Positions 35,529 to 44,877 are shown, counted from the first letter of the stretch. The stretch is 64,000 bases of DNA from Glaciimonas sp. PAMC28666 (GCF_016917355.1 NZ_CP070304.1:2914001-2978000); one strand, 5' to 3'. Translations and numbers: made by a program. The notes: generated from the letters alone by a model not told the origin.

Positions 35529-36758
35529 ATGACTGCATTCAAAAGCGGCGCGCGCGCCTCTGCACGTAAAATTGCACTGGGCCTGTTCACTGCCAGCCTT
35601 GCACTCAGCGCACATGCCTTTGAGCAAGAAAATGATGGCGTCTACGCAGACCACATTGACTGGGGCGTCATGATGGATATGAGTGGACCCGCCTCTGCGG
35701 CACAGCTGCCGTGGGTGCGCGGTTTCCAGGCGTATATGCGTAAAGTCAATGAAAGCGGCGGTATTCACGGCCGTAAAATCAATGTCCTTACAGAAGACGA
35801 TCGCTATGATGCGTCTCTTGATCGCGTCGCTTACGATAAGTTGGTTAACCAAACACCTGTTTTGGGCATCTCAGGCATGGGCAATTCGAGCGCACAGGTT
35901 GCGTTGGCACCATCCATTCGACGCGGTAAGGTGCCGGTCGTCGGCACGTATGTGACCACCAAGCCAGCGGTCGAGCCAGCCTCTCCACTCTATTACGGAT
36001 CGTTCTGCGGTTTCCGTGAAATGGCGCAGGTTGGGGTAGGATTTTTTATCGATAAGTTAAAATTGAAGGCCCCAAAGGTCGCTACAGTTAACCTGGATGT
36101 TGCCTCCGGAAAAGAATACGCAAGCTACATTGAAGAGGCAGTAGCGCAGCGCGGCGGCACGTCGCAATCAATTCAAATTAAAGTCGCCGCGGCTGATGCG
36201 ACCGCGCAAGTGCTTGAGATCATCAAGATGAAACCGGATTTTGTCGCCATCCATGGCGTGCCGACTACCGCCATTCTGGTGATGCGGGCAATGCAACAAT
36301 ACGGATTGAATATTCCTACCTTTGCCATTACTTATCTCGGTACGCCGGGTGTGTATGAAGCTCTCGGCCCCAAGACTGGCAGCAACTATTATTTCGTCAG
36401 CTGCTTCACGCCGGGTGGTATCGAAGAGACGCCTGCTATCAAGGATATGTCAGCATTGGCCGAGAAGTATGGAAATGGCTCCTTGAAGAATGATGTCAAT
36501 TACGTCGCTGGTTGGGTGGTCGGCCAACTGGCCGCTGAATCAATCGCGAAAGCCGGTGCGGAGCCAACTCGCGCTGCATTGATCAGCGCCATGTCGAAAG
36601 GTTTTGAAGTAGACACCAAGGGCGTCTCTTCGCAACTTAAATATACCCCTGATAACCACCTCGGTTTAGTACTGTTGCGACCGTATAACTACGATTACGA
36701 TGCCAAGCGGTTTAAGGCTTTCGGTAAATACAGCGATTATCAGCAGTACGTCAAATAA
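35529..36758 (+). CDS. ABC transporter branched-chain-type substrate-binding protein
   Basis: A 409-residue periplasmic binding protein of the LivJ/LivK class with a Sec signal peptide (cleavage after LSAHA). The mature part starts FEQENDGVYADHIDWGVMMDMSG and contains FQAYMRKVNESGGIHGRKIN and EDDRYD, typical for this class. A close paralogue is encoded at 43.6 kb; the two share their N-terminal mature motif and almost identical C-termini (YDYDAKRFKAFGKYSDYQ). AGGAGATG precedes the ATG. It heads a five-gene transporter operon behind operator site 3, probably importing the substrate of the adjoining monooxygenases. Confidence 0.92.
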   Translation: MTAFKSGARASARKIALGLFTASLALSAHAFEQENDGVYADHIDWGVMMDMSGPASAAQLPWVRGFQAYMRKVNESGGIHGRKINVLTEDDRYDASLDRVAYDKLVNQTPVLGISGMGNSSAQVALAPSIRRGKVPVVGTYVTTKPAVEPASPLYYGSFCGFREMAQVGVGFFIDKLKLKAPKVATVNLDVASGKEYASYIEEAVAQRGGTSQSIQIKVAAADATAQVLEIIKMKPDFVAIHGVPTTAILVMRAMQQYGLNIPTFAITYLGTPGVYEALGPKTGSNYYFVSCFTPGGIEETPAIKDMSALAEKYGNGSLKNDVNYVAGWVVGQLAAESIAKAGAEPTRAALISAMSKGFEVDTKGVSSQLKYTPDNHLGLVLLRPYNYDYDAKRFKAFGKYSDYQQYVK

Positions 36759-36759
36759 T

Positions 36760-37626
36760 ATGATGGCCCAAATCCTCTTTAGCGGTCTGGCGCTGGGCAG
36801 CATTTACGGTCTGGTCGCGCTGGGCTTCGCGGTAATTTTCAAGGCCACCGGAGTCTTCAATTTTGCCCAAGGCATGTTGGTGGTGGTCGGCGCCTATCTG
36901 GCGGTGACCGGCAGTACTCAGCTCGGTTTGCCCTTTCCTATGGCGGTGGTATTCATCGTTCTTGCCGCTGCATTATTAGGTGCGGTGATTCATGCGTTGT
37001 TGATTCGCCCGTTGGCTGGTCGCCCATTGTTGCCGGTAATTATGATCACCATTGCGTTGGCGATTGTATTACGCGCCATGATTGAATTGATCTACGGTCC
37101 GCAAGCACGCGCACTAACCACCCCCTTACCGACCGGTAGTTTTTTGGTCGGCGGTGTCCGCATCTCGGAGTTGCATTTGACTGCTGCGTTGGTGAGCTGG
37201 GCCTGTATGGCGGGCGTGGGGGCATTTTTTAAATTTACTTCGATGGGGCTGTTGATGCGCGCTACCGCTGACAGTCATGAAGCAGCGCTGGTGTCTGGTA
37301 TCAATGTGAATCGGATCAACGCGCTGGCGTGGGCTATCGGATGCGTTCTGGCAGCGATCGGCGGGGTCTTTTTAGGCCAACTGCAGGTCGCCACAGTGGA
37401 ATTGGAAAACATCGGCTTGTTGGCGTTGCCAGCAGTGGTGATCGGCGGCCTGCAGAGTATTCCGGGGGCTATCGTCGGTGGCCTGTTGGTCGGTTTGATT
37501 GAGCAATTCGGGTCGGGCTATATCTCACCGAAGGCGCGCGATATATTAATCTATGCGCCGCTTTTGATGATCCTGATGGTCAGACCGTGGGGCTTATTCG
37601 GTCAACGTGAGCTGGGACGGGTATGA
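36760..37626 (+). CDS. Branched-chain-type ABC transporter permease (LivH)
   Basis: A 288-residue inner-membrane permease from the ATG at 36760, immediately after the previous stop; a longer upstream frame is just overlap. It has the LivH pattern ILFSGLALGSIYGLVALGFA, VFNFAQGMLVVVGAYLA, ATADSHEAALVSGINVNRIN and VVIGGLQSIPGAIVGGLLVG, with about eight helices. It overlaps the LivM gene by 4 bp. It pairs with LivM, LivF and LivG for ATP-driven uptake. Confidence 0.92.
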   Translation: MMAQILFSGLALGSIYGLVALGFAVIFKATGVFNFAQGMLVVVGAYLAVTGSTQLGLPFPMAVVFIVLAAALLGAVIHALLIRPLAGRPLLPVIMITIALAIVLRAMIELIYGPQARALTTPLPTGSFLVGGVRISELHLTAALVSWACMAGVGAFFKFTSMGLLMRATADSHEAALVSGINVNRINALAWAIGCVLAAIGGVFLGQLQVATVELENIGLLALPAVVIGGLQSIPGAIVGGLLVGLIEQFGSGYISPKARDILIYAPLLMILMVRPWGLFGQRELGRV

Positions 37627-38747
37627 CTATGACCACACAACCTCCTCTGCCAGCATCGGTCCAGCTACCGACCATCGCAAGCCCTTCAGCTGCTTTTCCA
37701 TGGCGCTGGATCGGCGTCATTGCCGCGATTGCTATCTTATGTTATCTGCCGGTCGTGTTGGACCAACGCGCAATATTCGGTTTCAGATTATCCAACTTGC
37801 AGCTGCTTAATATTGGTCTGACGCAGGTCAATCTGACGCTAATCGCCATTTTGGGCGCATTGTCGCTAAATTATTTGACTGGTTGCGCTGGCCTGATATC
37901 GATTGGCCACGGCGCCTTTTATGCGGTTGGTGCAATTGCCGCTGCGGTAACGGGAACCCAATGGGGCTGGCCCTTCCCGCTGGTGCTGGTGGCCGCTGGC
38001 GCCGCCGGGGCATTCGCCGGCGTCATCGCTGGTTTGCCATCGCTACGGGTGCGCGGCCTCTATTTCGTCCTTTCGACGTTGGCGTTGCATTTCATTGTTG
38101 TTTACTTGCTAGCTGAATACCAATACAAATTCTTTGATGTGGTGGGTATTCCCTTCAATGAAGCGCGAATCGGACCCGTTGTACTCGACTCTGGATTGCG
38201 CTGGTATTTCTTTCTGCTGCCCGTCGTCGTCGTCGTGTACATGTGCCTGCGCAATACCATGCACTCGCGTGAAGGACGTGCGTTGATGGCAATGCGTGAC
38301 CATGAACTGGCCGCGACGGCCGCTGGCATTGACGTGCGTATTTTGCGACTGAAAGCTTTCGCCTTCAGCTCTGCAATTGCCGCCGTGGCAGGTGCGTTAT
38401 ATGCGTATTTCATGAGCAACGTAGCGGCAGAATTTTTCAGCATCAACTTTGCGGTTCAGTTCATCGCGATGATCATTATCGGCGGGATGGGTTCGCTCGC
38501 CGGTTCAGTGGTTGGGGCGGCGATTTGGCTACTATTGCCAGCGGTGATTAGCGGCTTTGCAACGCACGCGGGCGGCTCGTCGGGCGTGATTGGGCAGTTT
38601 CTATTGAACAGCAAACCGCAATTAGTGAATCTGGTATTTGGCCTGTTAGTGGTCGTGTTATTGATTTTTGCACCGGGCGGCGTGGCTGGCCTCGGCACGC
38701 AATTCCGCAAGCGTTTGTCTTCATGGCGGAGCACAGTATGGAAATAA
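37623..38747 (+). CDS. Branched-chain-type ABC transporter permease (LivM)
   Basis: A 374-residue permease with a proline-rich, cytoplasmic N-terminal extension of about 30 residues before the first helix. LivM motifs are LSLNYLTGCAGLISIGHGAFYAVGA, VRGLYFVLSTLALHFIVV, ALMAMRDHELAATAAGIDV and FIAMIIIGGMGSLAGSVVGA. It overlaps LivH by 4 bp and the LivF gene by 10 bp, so the order is that of one translationally coupled operon. Confidence 0.92.
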   Translation: MTMTTQPPLPASVQLPTIASPSAAFPWRWIGVIAAIAILCYLPVVLDQRAIFGFRLSNLQLLNIGLTQVNLTLIAILGALSLNYLTGCAGLISIGHGAFYAVGAIAAAVTGTQWGWPFPLVLVAAGAAGAFAGVIAGLPSLRVRGLYFVLSTLALHFIVVYLLAEYQYKFFDVVGIPFNEARIGPVVLDSGLRWYFFLLPVVVVVYMCLRNTMHSREGRALMAMRDHELAATAAGIDVRILRLKAFAFSSAIAAVAGALYAYFMSNVAAEFFSINFAVQFIAMIIIGGMGSLAGSVVGAAIWLLLPAVISGFATHAGGSSGVIGQFLLNSKPQLVNLVFGLLVVVLLIFAPGGVAGLGTQFRKRLSSWRSTVWK

Positions 38748-39490
38748 TGCTCAATATAAATAATCTGTCGGTTGCTTATGCGCGCAAAGGTCTGGCGCTG
38801 GATGCGGTTAATCTGGCATTGCCGAGCGGGAGCATCGTCGCATTATTGGGTGCGAATGGCGCTGGCAAGACCACGCTGATCCGGGCGGTTACCGGTCTGC
38901 TGGGTGTGCATGGTGGCGGTGTGACGGCCGGCAGTATCAACTTCGCTGGTACATCCGTCCTTGGTATGCCATCACATCGATTGGTACGCCTTGGCATGGC
39001 ACAGGTTCCGGAAGGCAGAATGGTATTCAAGCAATTAAGCGTTGAAGAAAATTTACAGGTTGGTGCAGCCATTTTGCCGCGCGCTGCGGTGAGCCAACGG
39101 ATGGAGGCAGTCTATGCACTTTTCCCGCGTTTGCTGGAACGCCGTAAACAGGCTGCTGGCTGGCTCTCCGGTGGCGAACAGCAAATGTTGGCGTTAGGAC
39201 GGGCTCTGGTAGCAGGGCCAAGACTTTTGTTAGTCGATGAGTTGTCGTTAGGCCTTGCGCCCCTGATTGTGGAAACAATTTATCAGCAATTGAAAATAGT
39301 TGGCGACACTTTGGGGACTTCCATGTTGGTGGTTGAGCAAAATGCACGTTTGGCACTGCAGTTTGCCAGCACTGCTTATGTATTGGATCGAGGTCGGATC
39401 GTATTATCTGGTCCTGCCAATGAAGTGGCGACGAACGCGTTGGTCAAGCAGTCTTACCTTGGTAGCCAGCGCGAAGAGGCCACGGTTTGA
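38738..39490 (+). CDS. ABC transporter ATP-binding protein (LivF)
   Basis: A 250-residue ATPase. Walker A is LLGANGAGKTT near residue 37, the ABC signature is WLSGGEQQMLALGRALVAGP and Walker B is LLLVDELSLGLAP, as typical for LivF. I used the ATG at 38738, which has GGAG six bases upstream; the ATG at 38723 would add five residues. It overlaps LivM and is followed by LivG with a 4-bp overlap at a TTG start. Confidence 0.92.
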   Translation: MEIMLNINNLSVAYARKGLALDAVNLALPSGSIVALLGANGAGKTTLIRAVTGLLGVHGGGVTAGSINFAGTSVLGMPSHRLVRLGMAQVPEGRMVFKQLSVEENLQVGAAILPRAAVSQRMEAVYALFPRLLERRKQAAGWLSGGEQQMLALGRALVAGPRLLLVDELSLGLAPLIVETIYQQLKIVGDTLGTSMLVVEQNARLALQFASTAYVLDRGRIVLSGPANEVATNALVKQSYLGSQREEATV

Positions 39491-40308
39491 TTACGCTTAG
39501 TGAGATCAACAACGAAAAAAATAAAGCGCTGCTCGATATAGAATCGCTGCACATGCGCTTTCAGGGTCTGAGCGCATTGGATGATGTGTCTTTTACTGCG
39601 CAAGCTGGAGAAATTACGTCATTGATCGGCCCGAACGGTGCTGGCAAAACCACGCTATTCAACTGTGTCACCGGAATGTATCGACCCACTGCCGGAAAGG
39701 TGATTTTCAATGGTGCCGACATTACCGCGAAGCCGGCACATCAAGTCTCACGTCACGGGGTAGCGCGGACGTTCCAAAATCTGGCGTTATTCGGCGGTTT
39801 GTCCGTGATGGATAACTTATTGGTCGGAGCATATCGGCAAGGCTCGTCCGGCTTGCTGCAGGGCGCCGTGACAAGCGGGCGGGCCCGCGCAGAGCAACGC
39901 GCCGCATTTGCGGCAGCGACTGAAGTCCTGGAATTTTTAGGCATGCCCGACATCGCCGACGCCTTACCCGGTGAGTTGCCGTACGGTCGGCAAAAGCAGG
40001 TTGAATTCGCCCGTGCACTCATGCAAAAAGCGCGGCTGGTCTTACTCGATGAGCCGATGGCCGGAATGAGTAGTGCAGAAAAAAGCGCGATGACCGAATT
40101 GATTATGCGTGTGCGAGCGCAATTTGGCGTCAGCTTTTTAATTGTCGAACACGACATTCCGGTGATTATGGACATTTCGGACAAAATCGTTGTGCTCGAC
40201 TTTGGCCGCAAAATTGCCGAGGGCACGCCACGTGAGGTGCAAGCAAATCCAACAGTGATCACGGCCTACCTTGGCACCGAACACAACGCTGCCGCGGAAG
40301 TCGCGTAA
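39487..40308 (+). CDS. ABC transporter ATP-binding protein (LivG)
   Basis: A 273-residue ATPase of LivG type. It has Walker A SLIGPNGAGKTTLFNC, the LivG-specific VARTFQNLALFGGLSVMDNLLVG, LPYGRQKQVEFARAL in place of the classical LSGGQ, and Walker B LVLLDEPMAGMSSAE. It seems to start at a TTG (39487) overlapping the LivF stop, with AGAGG seven bases before it. It is the last transporter gene; the second BVMO gene follows after 57 bp and is probably in the same operon. Confidence 0.92.
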   Translation: MITLSEINNEKNKALLDIESLHMRFQGLSALDDVSFTAQAGEITSLIGPNGAGKTTLFNCVTGMYRPTAGKVIFNGADITAKPAHQVSRHGVARTFQNLALFGGLSVMDNLLVGAYRQGSSGLLQGAVTSGRARAEQRAAFAAATEVLEFLGMPDIADALPGELPYGRQKQVEFARALMQKARLVLLDEPMAGMSSAEKSAMTELIMRVRAQFGVSFLIVEHDIPVIMDISDKIVVLDFGRKIAEGTPREVQANPTVITAYLGTEHNAAAEVA

Positions 40309-40365
40309 ACGCTTTTACATCCGCCAGTTTCCAACTGCGCTAACCATCAACATGAGACCGACGCC

Positions 40366-42054
40366 ATGGCCCATTCCCAGCAACCTAACCATCACGGTGT
40401 CACCGATGACGCCAATCCTTTGGTGACCGCCGGTAGCGACAATTCTGCATTGGATTTGGCCTCAGATTCAGCCTACGATGTGCTTATCATCGGGGCCGGA
40501 TTCGCAGGCCTGCATATGCTGCATCGAGTGCGCGCAATGGGCCTGACCGCCCGTGTCTTCGAAGCCGCGGATGACGTCGGTGGCGTCTGGTACTGGAATC
40601 GTTATCCTGGCGCGCGCTGCGATGTTGAAAGCTTGCAGTATTCGTATTCATTTTCTTCTGAACTTGAGCAAGAATGGGTCTGGACCGAAAAGTACGCAGC
40701 TCAGCCGGAAATCTTGCGCTATATCATGCATGTAGCAGACCGTTTCGAGCTGCGCCGCGATATCGCATTCAATACCAGAATTACTGCTGCAACTTTCGAC
40801 GAAAGTGTTAACCGTTGGAACTTGCAAACCGACACGGGGATACATGCATCCGGCCGGTTTTGCGTTATGGCAAGCGGATCATTGTCCGCCACGCGGTTGC
40901 CAGATATTCCAGGCCTCGCCAACTTTACTGGCAAGATTTATCACACAGGTGCATGGCCGCACGAGGGTGTCGACTTTAGCGGTCAAACGGTTGGCGTAAT
41001 CGGCACCGGGTCTTCCGGCATTCAAACGATTCCTGCGATTGCCCGTCAGGCCGAAAAGCTGGTGGTATTCCAGCGCACCGCAAATTTTTCCATTCCCGGA
41101 TGGAACGAGGCGCTCAAGCCGGAAGTGCAGCAAACGTGGAAGAGCGTTTATCACGAACACCGCAGCCGCGCCCGTGAAGTCGGCACCCTCTATGAATTTT
41201 CGGATAAGGGCGCCATGCAGGCGAGTGAGGCGGAGCGCGCGCAGGAATATGAGCGCCGCTGGAATAAGGGCGGCGTCAACTTTGTGCACTCCTTCAACGA
41301 TGTGATGATCGATAAGCGCGCCAACGACACGATTTCAGACTTTGTTCGGGCCAGGATCAGAACCATAGTCAGCGATCCTGTTGTGGCAGAAATGCTCTGT
41401 CCACACGATCATCCGCTCGGCACTAAGCGGATCTGCGTCGATACCGGCTATTACGAAACCTACAATCGCACCAACGTCAAATTGGTCGACCTGAAAAAAA
41501 CGCCGATTACGGAAGTGATCAGCAGCGCTGTGCGTTGCGGCGACACCGATTACGCGCTTGACGCATTGGTTTGCGCTACTGGTTACGACGCACTGACCGG
41601 TGCGCTGCTGAATATCGATATTCGTGGCAGAGACGGTCTGGCCCTGGTGGATAAATGGTCCGCCGGACCGCGTACCTATCTGGGTTTGATGACCGCTGGT
41701 TTCCCCAATATGTTTATCATCACTGGCGCTGGTAGCCCTTCGGTTCTGGTCAATATGGTGGTCGGCATCGAACAGCACGTCGATTGGATAGGTGATTGCA
41801 TCAGCTACCTTGATCTAGCAAAAATGGCGGCGATCGAAGCCGGAGAAGCTGCTGAGACGGACTGGGTTGAGCATGTAAATACAGCGGCGAACAAGACGCT
41901 TTTCCCGCTGGCGAACTCGTGGTTTCTGGGTGCCAATATCCCCGGAAAGCCACGCGTGTTTATGCCGTATGTAGCGAAAATCGGGGTGTATCGTAAGGAG
42001 TGCGACGAGATCGCCGCGGACGACTACCGGGGTTTCATTCTAACGGCGGCGTAG
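40366..42054 (+). CDS. Baeyer-Villiger monooxygenase (type I), second copy
   Basis: A 562-residue paralogue of the BVMO at 32.7 kb with an extra 20-residue N-terminal lead. It has FAD motif IIGAGFAGLHMLHRVR, the BVMO fingerprint FTGKIYHTGAWP, NADPH motif GVIGTGSSGIQTIPAIA, VFQRTANFSIP and CATGYDALTGALLNID. It appears functional. Having two distinct enzymes of the same class suggests two ketone steps, or isomer-specific enzymes, in one pathway. It follows the Liv operon closely and shares its strand. Confidence 0.92.
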   Translation: MAHSQQPNHHGVTDDANPLVTAGSDNSALDLASDSAYDVLIIGAGFAGLHMLHRVRAMGLTARVFEAADDVGGVWYWNRYPGARCDVESLQYSYSFSSELEQEWVWTEKYAAQPEILRYIMHVADRFELRRDIAFNTRITAATFDESVNRWNLQTDTGIHASGRFCVMASGSLSATRLPDIPGLANFTGKIYHTGAWPHEGVDFSGQTVGVIGTGSSGIQTIPAIARQAEKLVVFQRTANFSIPGWNEALKPEVQQTWKSVYHEHRSRAREVGTLYEFSDKGAMQASEAERAQEYERRWNKGGVNFVHSFNDVMIDKRANDTISDFVRARIRTIVSDPVVAEMLCPHDHPLGTKRICVDTGYYETYNRTNVKLVDLKKTPITEVISSAVRCGDTDYALDALVCATGYDALTGALLNIDIRGRDGLALVDKWSAGPRTYLGLMTAGFPNMFIITGAGSPSVLVNMVVGIEQHVDWIGDCISYLDLAKMAAIEAGEAAETDWVEHVNTAANKTLFPLANSWFLGANIPGKPRVFMPYVAKIGVYRKECDEIAADDYRGFILTAA

Positions 42055-42143
42055 CGAGATCGGGCATGTTTCCCAGGGACTAAGGGCGTAGTTCCGAATG
42101 CTAATTTTTCTGTCCGGTACCAGCTAGCCGGTTATGAGCCCGA

Positions 42144-42213
42144 CTTATAAGACCCTGCTTGTAAGGCCCTGCTTGTAAGACCCCGCGTATAAGACCCCAC
42201 TTATAAGACCCTG
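42144..42213. repeat. Five-copy 14-bp tandem repeat after BVMO 2
   Basis: Units CTTATAAGACCCTG, CTTGTAAGGCCCTG, CTTGTAAGACCCCG, CGTATAAGACCCCA and CTTATAAGACCCTG follow each other without gaps. It lies between two convergent genes, beyond the 3' end of an SDR gene. The period and copy number equal those of the unrelated array at 16700-16769. Confidence 0.9.
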
Positions 42214-42228
42214 ATTTCTCTTCTCGCA

Positions 42229-42257
42229 GTCCTCACGATGAATGTCACCGTGAGGAC
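42229..42257. terminator. Stem-loop between convergent genes
   Basis: GTCCTCACG and CGTGAGGAC form a perfect 9-bp stem with an 11-base loop, shortly before the 3' end of the leftward SDR gene. T-tracts are weak on both sides, so it is only a possible bidirectional terminator. Confidence 0.5.
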
Positions 42258-42290
42258 AATTCCAATTGCCTCGTAAGAGCATGGCGCCAA

Positions 42291-43067
42291 TCAGCAAGCC
42301 AGGAAACCGCCATCAACCGGTAATGTCACGCCAGTGACATAGCTTGCCATATCAGAAGCTAAAAACACGACCGGACCTACCAGTTCTTCAGCTTGTCCAA
42401 CGCGGCCCAGAGGGGTTCTGAGCATGAACTTATGCATCGTTTCCGGCGTGCCTCGGGTATCGATGGTCATCGCAGTCTCAATAACACCGGGTGCAATCGC
42501 GTTAACGCGGACGCCGTCTTTGGCAAGTTCGACCGCCAACGATTGCGTCAATAATTTAACCGCGCCTTTGGATGGCGAATAGCCCATGCTGCCGGGTTGT
42601 CCGGCAAACGCAGCGATGGAGGCCACGTTGATAATGGATCCCCGCGTCGCGCGCAATGCCGGTAAGAATGCATGGGTAACGTTAAAGGTGCCATTCACAT
42701 TAACATCCATCATTCGTTGCATATTAGCGACGACACGCGGACTGTCCACGTTTTCGCGGATGAGTATTCCGGCATTATTTACCAGAACATTCACGCGCCC
42801 GATATCGTCAGTGATTTCTTGCGCCAATGCGATGCAGGCTTCGGTTGAGGTCACATCCAATACGTGCGCCCATGCCTGGCCGCCAGCAGCGCGGATTTCC
42901 TCCTCCACCTGTTTGATGTTTGCAGCGTTGATATCGGTGACGATGACGCGGGCGCCTGCTCTGGCCAGGCCAATTGCGATGGCCCGACCATTTCCTTGTC
43001 CTGCGCCTGTAACGAGGGCGAGACGTCCGGTCAATACCTGCGGGGCCATATTCGAAGAAATATCCAT
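42291..43067 (-). CDS. Short-chain dehydrogenase/reductase
   Basis: A 258-residue SDR from the ATG at 43067, which has an AAAGGAAA ribosome binding site. The longer frame to 43277 adds 70 residues unlike any SDR and runs through the operator. Motifs are VTGAGQGNGRAIAIGLA (note GQGNG, where most SDRs have a G.GIG), VTDINAANI (NAD type), NNAGILIRE, NVASIAAFAG, the catalytic YSPSKGAVKLLTQS and PVDGGF. It is divergent from the second binding protein gene, and operator site 4 lies about 120 bp upstream. It probably oxidises an alcohol in the ketone pathway. Confidence 0.9.
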   Translation of the reverse strand: MDISSNMAPQVLTGRLALVTGAGQGNGRAIAIGLARAGARVIVTDINAANIKQVEEEIRAAGGQAWAHVLDVTSTEACIALAQEITDDIGRVNVLVNNAGILIRENVDSPRVVANMQRMMDVNVNGTFNVTHAFLPALRATRGSIINVASIAAFAGQPGSMGYSPSKGAVKLLTQSLAVELAKDGVRVNAIAPGVIETAMTIDTRGTPETMHKFMLRTPLGRVGQAEELVGPVVFLASDMASYVTGVTLPVDGGFLAC

Positions 43068-43188
43068 GCGTGTTTCCTTTGAGTTGTGCGTTGCGTTACT
43101 GAGCGATAGATATCGCGCGGCTGCGGCCGAATGCTTAAGTTTGCATCGCTTGAGTAGAGATGTTTTCGATGTCGGGAGCTGACGCCTA

Positions 43189-43226
43189 TTTTCCAAATAT
43201 CGAAATATATTTTTTATTTTCGAAAA
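43189..43226 (-). promoter_or_regulatory. IclR-type three-box operator, site 4
   Basis: Read leftward, TTTTCGAAAA (43226-43217), ATTTCGATAT (43206-43197) and TTTGGAAAA (43197-43189) have centres at 20 and 8 bp, the same layout as sites 1, 3 and 5. It is orientated towards the SDR gene but may also control the divergent binding protein gene. Confidence 0.68.
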
Positions 43227-43376
43227 TATTAACACATAATGATTTTTATAAAATGCGTGATGAAGATCTTCGGGCATTCCCTATTAGTGCTTTGGTGCCA
43301 TCGCAAAACTGACCATTTTCATCATGTTGAACCATCAGCATCAACCGTAGAGGGAGTTATTAGCAACGACCTGGAA

Positions 43377-43387
43377 GGGGGGGGGGG
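43377..43387. repeat. Eleven-G homopolymer
   Basis: An uninterrupted run of 11 G sits in the promoter region of the second binding protein gene. It could be slippage-prone, or be a sequencing or assembly artefact in length. Confidence 0.85.
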
Positions 43388-43562
43388 AAACCGAAAAATT
43401 ATGCTTATGTAGGAATTGTTGCACCGATTTTTATCGAATATAAAAAATAAATTTAACTATTTCGGATCAATGTCAGGCCGTCAAAAGGACGCTCAAAGAG
43501 TCAATGAGACGTTCGACATAGCTCGGCAGACTTGCCAAACTTGCCAAATCCCAGGAGACAAA

Positions 43563-44852
43563 ATGAATCACCATCAAAATCGCCACCAACTAGACATCAA
43601 AAGCGATGCGTTCTCTGCGCAATATAAGGCGCCAAAGATAAATGTTGGCTCTGCCTTAAGAAGAATAAGCGTCAGCCTGATTATTGCCAGCCTGACCGTG
43701 AGTGCCTTTGCTTTTGAACAGCCTAACGACGGCGTCTATTCCGATCGGATCGACTGGGGTGTGATTATGGACATGAGTGGAACCGCGTCCGGATCGCAAA
43801 TACCTTGGGTGCGAGGAATGCAGACCTATATGCGGCAGCTTAACGAGTCTGGCGGGATTCGCGGTCGCAAGGTTAATCTGGTACTCGAAGATGATCGTTA
43901 CGATGCCTCTTTGGTGCGGATCGCCTATGAAAAACTGAACGCTCAGACGCCGGTATTGGGAATATCAGGGCTTGGCAACACAAGCGCACAAGTCGCCTTA
44001 ATGCCCTCCATCCGCCGTGGCAAACTTCCTATCGTTGGAACCTTTGCCGTTACTAAGGCCGGGGTTGAGCCGCCATCTCCCATGTTTTACAACGGTTATT
44101 GCGGATTTAAACAAATGGCGCAAGTTGGTGTAGGATTTTTTGCGGACAAACTTAAACTCAAGGCGCTCAAGGTCGCTACCGTGCATATGGACGTGGCTGG
44201 TGGCAAAGAATATGCAGACTTTGTCGATGCAGAGGTACATAAGTATGGCGGTACCTCGCAGGCGTTTCCCGTCAAGGTAGGTGCTGCAGATGTTACCGCG
44301 CAAGTGATGGGCATCATTGCCATGAAGCCGGACGTAATCACGGTTTATGGCGTCCCAACGCCAACCATTTTGCTAATGCGGACGATGCAGCAATATGGCT
44401 TGAAAATTCCGACGTTTTCGATTACCCAACTCGGCACCCCCGATATTTACACTGCCCTCGGTCCTGATGCTGGTCGCGATTATCATTTTGTGAGCTGCTT
44501 CACGCCGGGCGACATCGACGAACCGGGCGGCATTAAGGAAATGTCGGCAGCGGCCGATAAATATGGTTTTAGCTCGTCGAAAACCAACGTCAACTTTGTC
44601 GGCGGATGGATCGTAGGCGAACTGGTGGCGGATGCAATCAACAGGGCAGGGCCGGAGCCAACCCGCGCATCCATGGTGGAAGCAATGGCAAAAGGATTTG
44701 AGGTCGACACCAAAGGCGTCTCATCACAACTAAAATTTACCCCCGATAATCATCTTGGCATGTCAGCTTTGCGTGTCTACAGTTATGACTACGATGCTAA
44801 ACGTTTCAAAGCTTTTGGCAAGTACAGCGACTATCAGAAGTACGTCAAATAA
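43563..44852 (+). CDS. ABC transporter branched-chain-type substrate-binding protein, paralogue
   Basis: A 429-residue paralogue of the binding protein at 35.5 kb (shared IDWGVIMDMSG, GGIRGRK, EDDRYDASL, FTPDNHLGMS and the same YDYDAKRFKAFGKYSDYQKYVK-like end). The start at 43563 has AGGAGA upstream. It gives a long polar lead of about 35 residues before the hydrophobic signal segment (ISVSLIIASLTVSAFA); an earlier ATG at 43416 would make it longer still. There are no permease genes with it. It may feed the Liv system at 36.8-40.3 kb with a different ligand range. Confidence 0.9.
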   Translation: MNHHQNRHQLDIKSDAFSAQYKAPKINVGSALRRISVSLIIASLTVSAFAFEQPNDGVYSDRIDWGVIMDMSGTASGSQIPWVRGMQTYMRQLNESGGIRGRKVNLVLEDDRYDASLVRIAYEKLNAQTPVLGISGLGNTSAQVALMPSIRRGKLPIVGTFAVTKAGVEPPSPMFYNGYCGFKQMAQVGVGFFADKLKLKALKVATVHMDVAGGKEYADFVDAEVHKYGGTSQAFPVKVGAADVTAQVMGIIAMKPDVITVYGVPTPTILLMRTMQQYGLKIPTFSITQLGTPDIYTALGPDAGRDYHFVSCFTPGDIDEPGGIKEMSAAADKYGFSSSKTNVNFVGGWIVGELVADAINRAGPEPTRASMVEAMAKGFEVDTKGVSSQLKFTPDNHLGMSALRVYSYDYDAKRFKAFGKYSDYQKYVK

Positions 44853-44877
44853 CGGCTAGAAGACTCGCAAAGACAAT

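Larger units (their letters stand above)
43068..43562. other. Divergent intergenic region with operator and G-tract
   Basis: This 495-bp gap lies between the leftward SDR and the rightward binding protein. It contains operator site 4 (43189-43226) and a run of 11 G (43377-43387). In the last 100 bases there is a direct ACTTGCCAA duplication near 43530. No gene seen. Confidence 0.55.
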
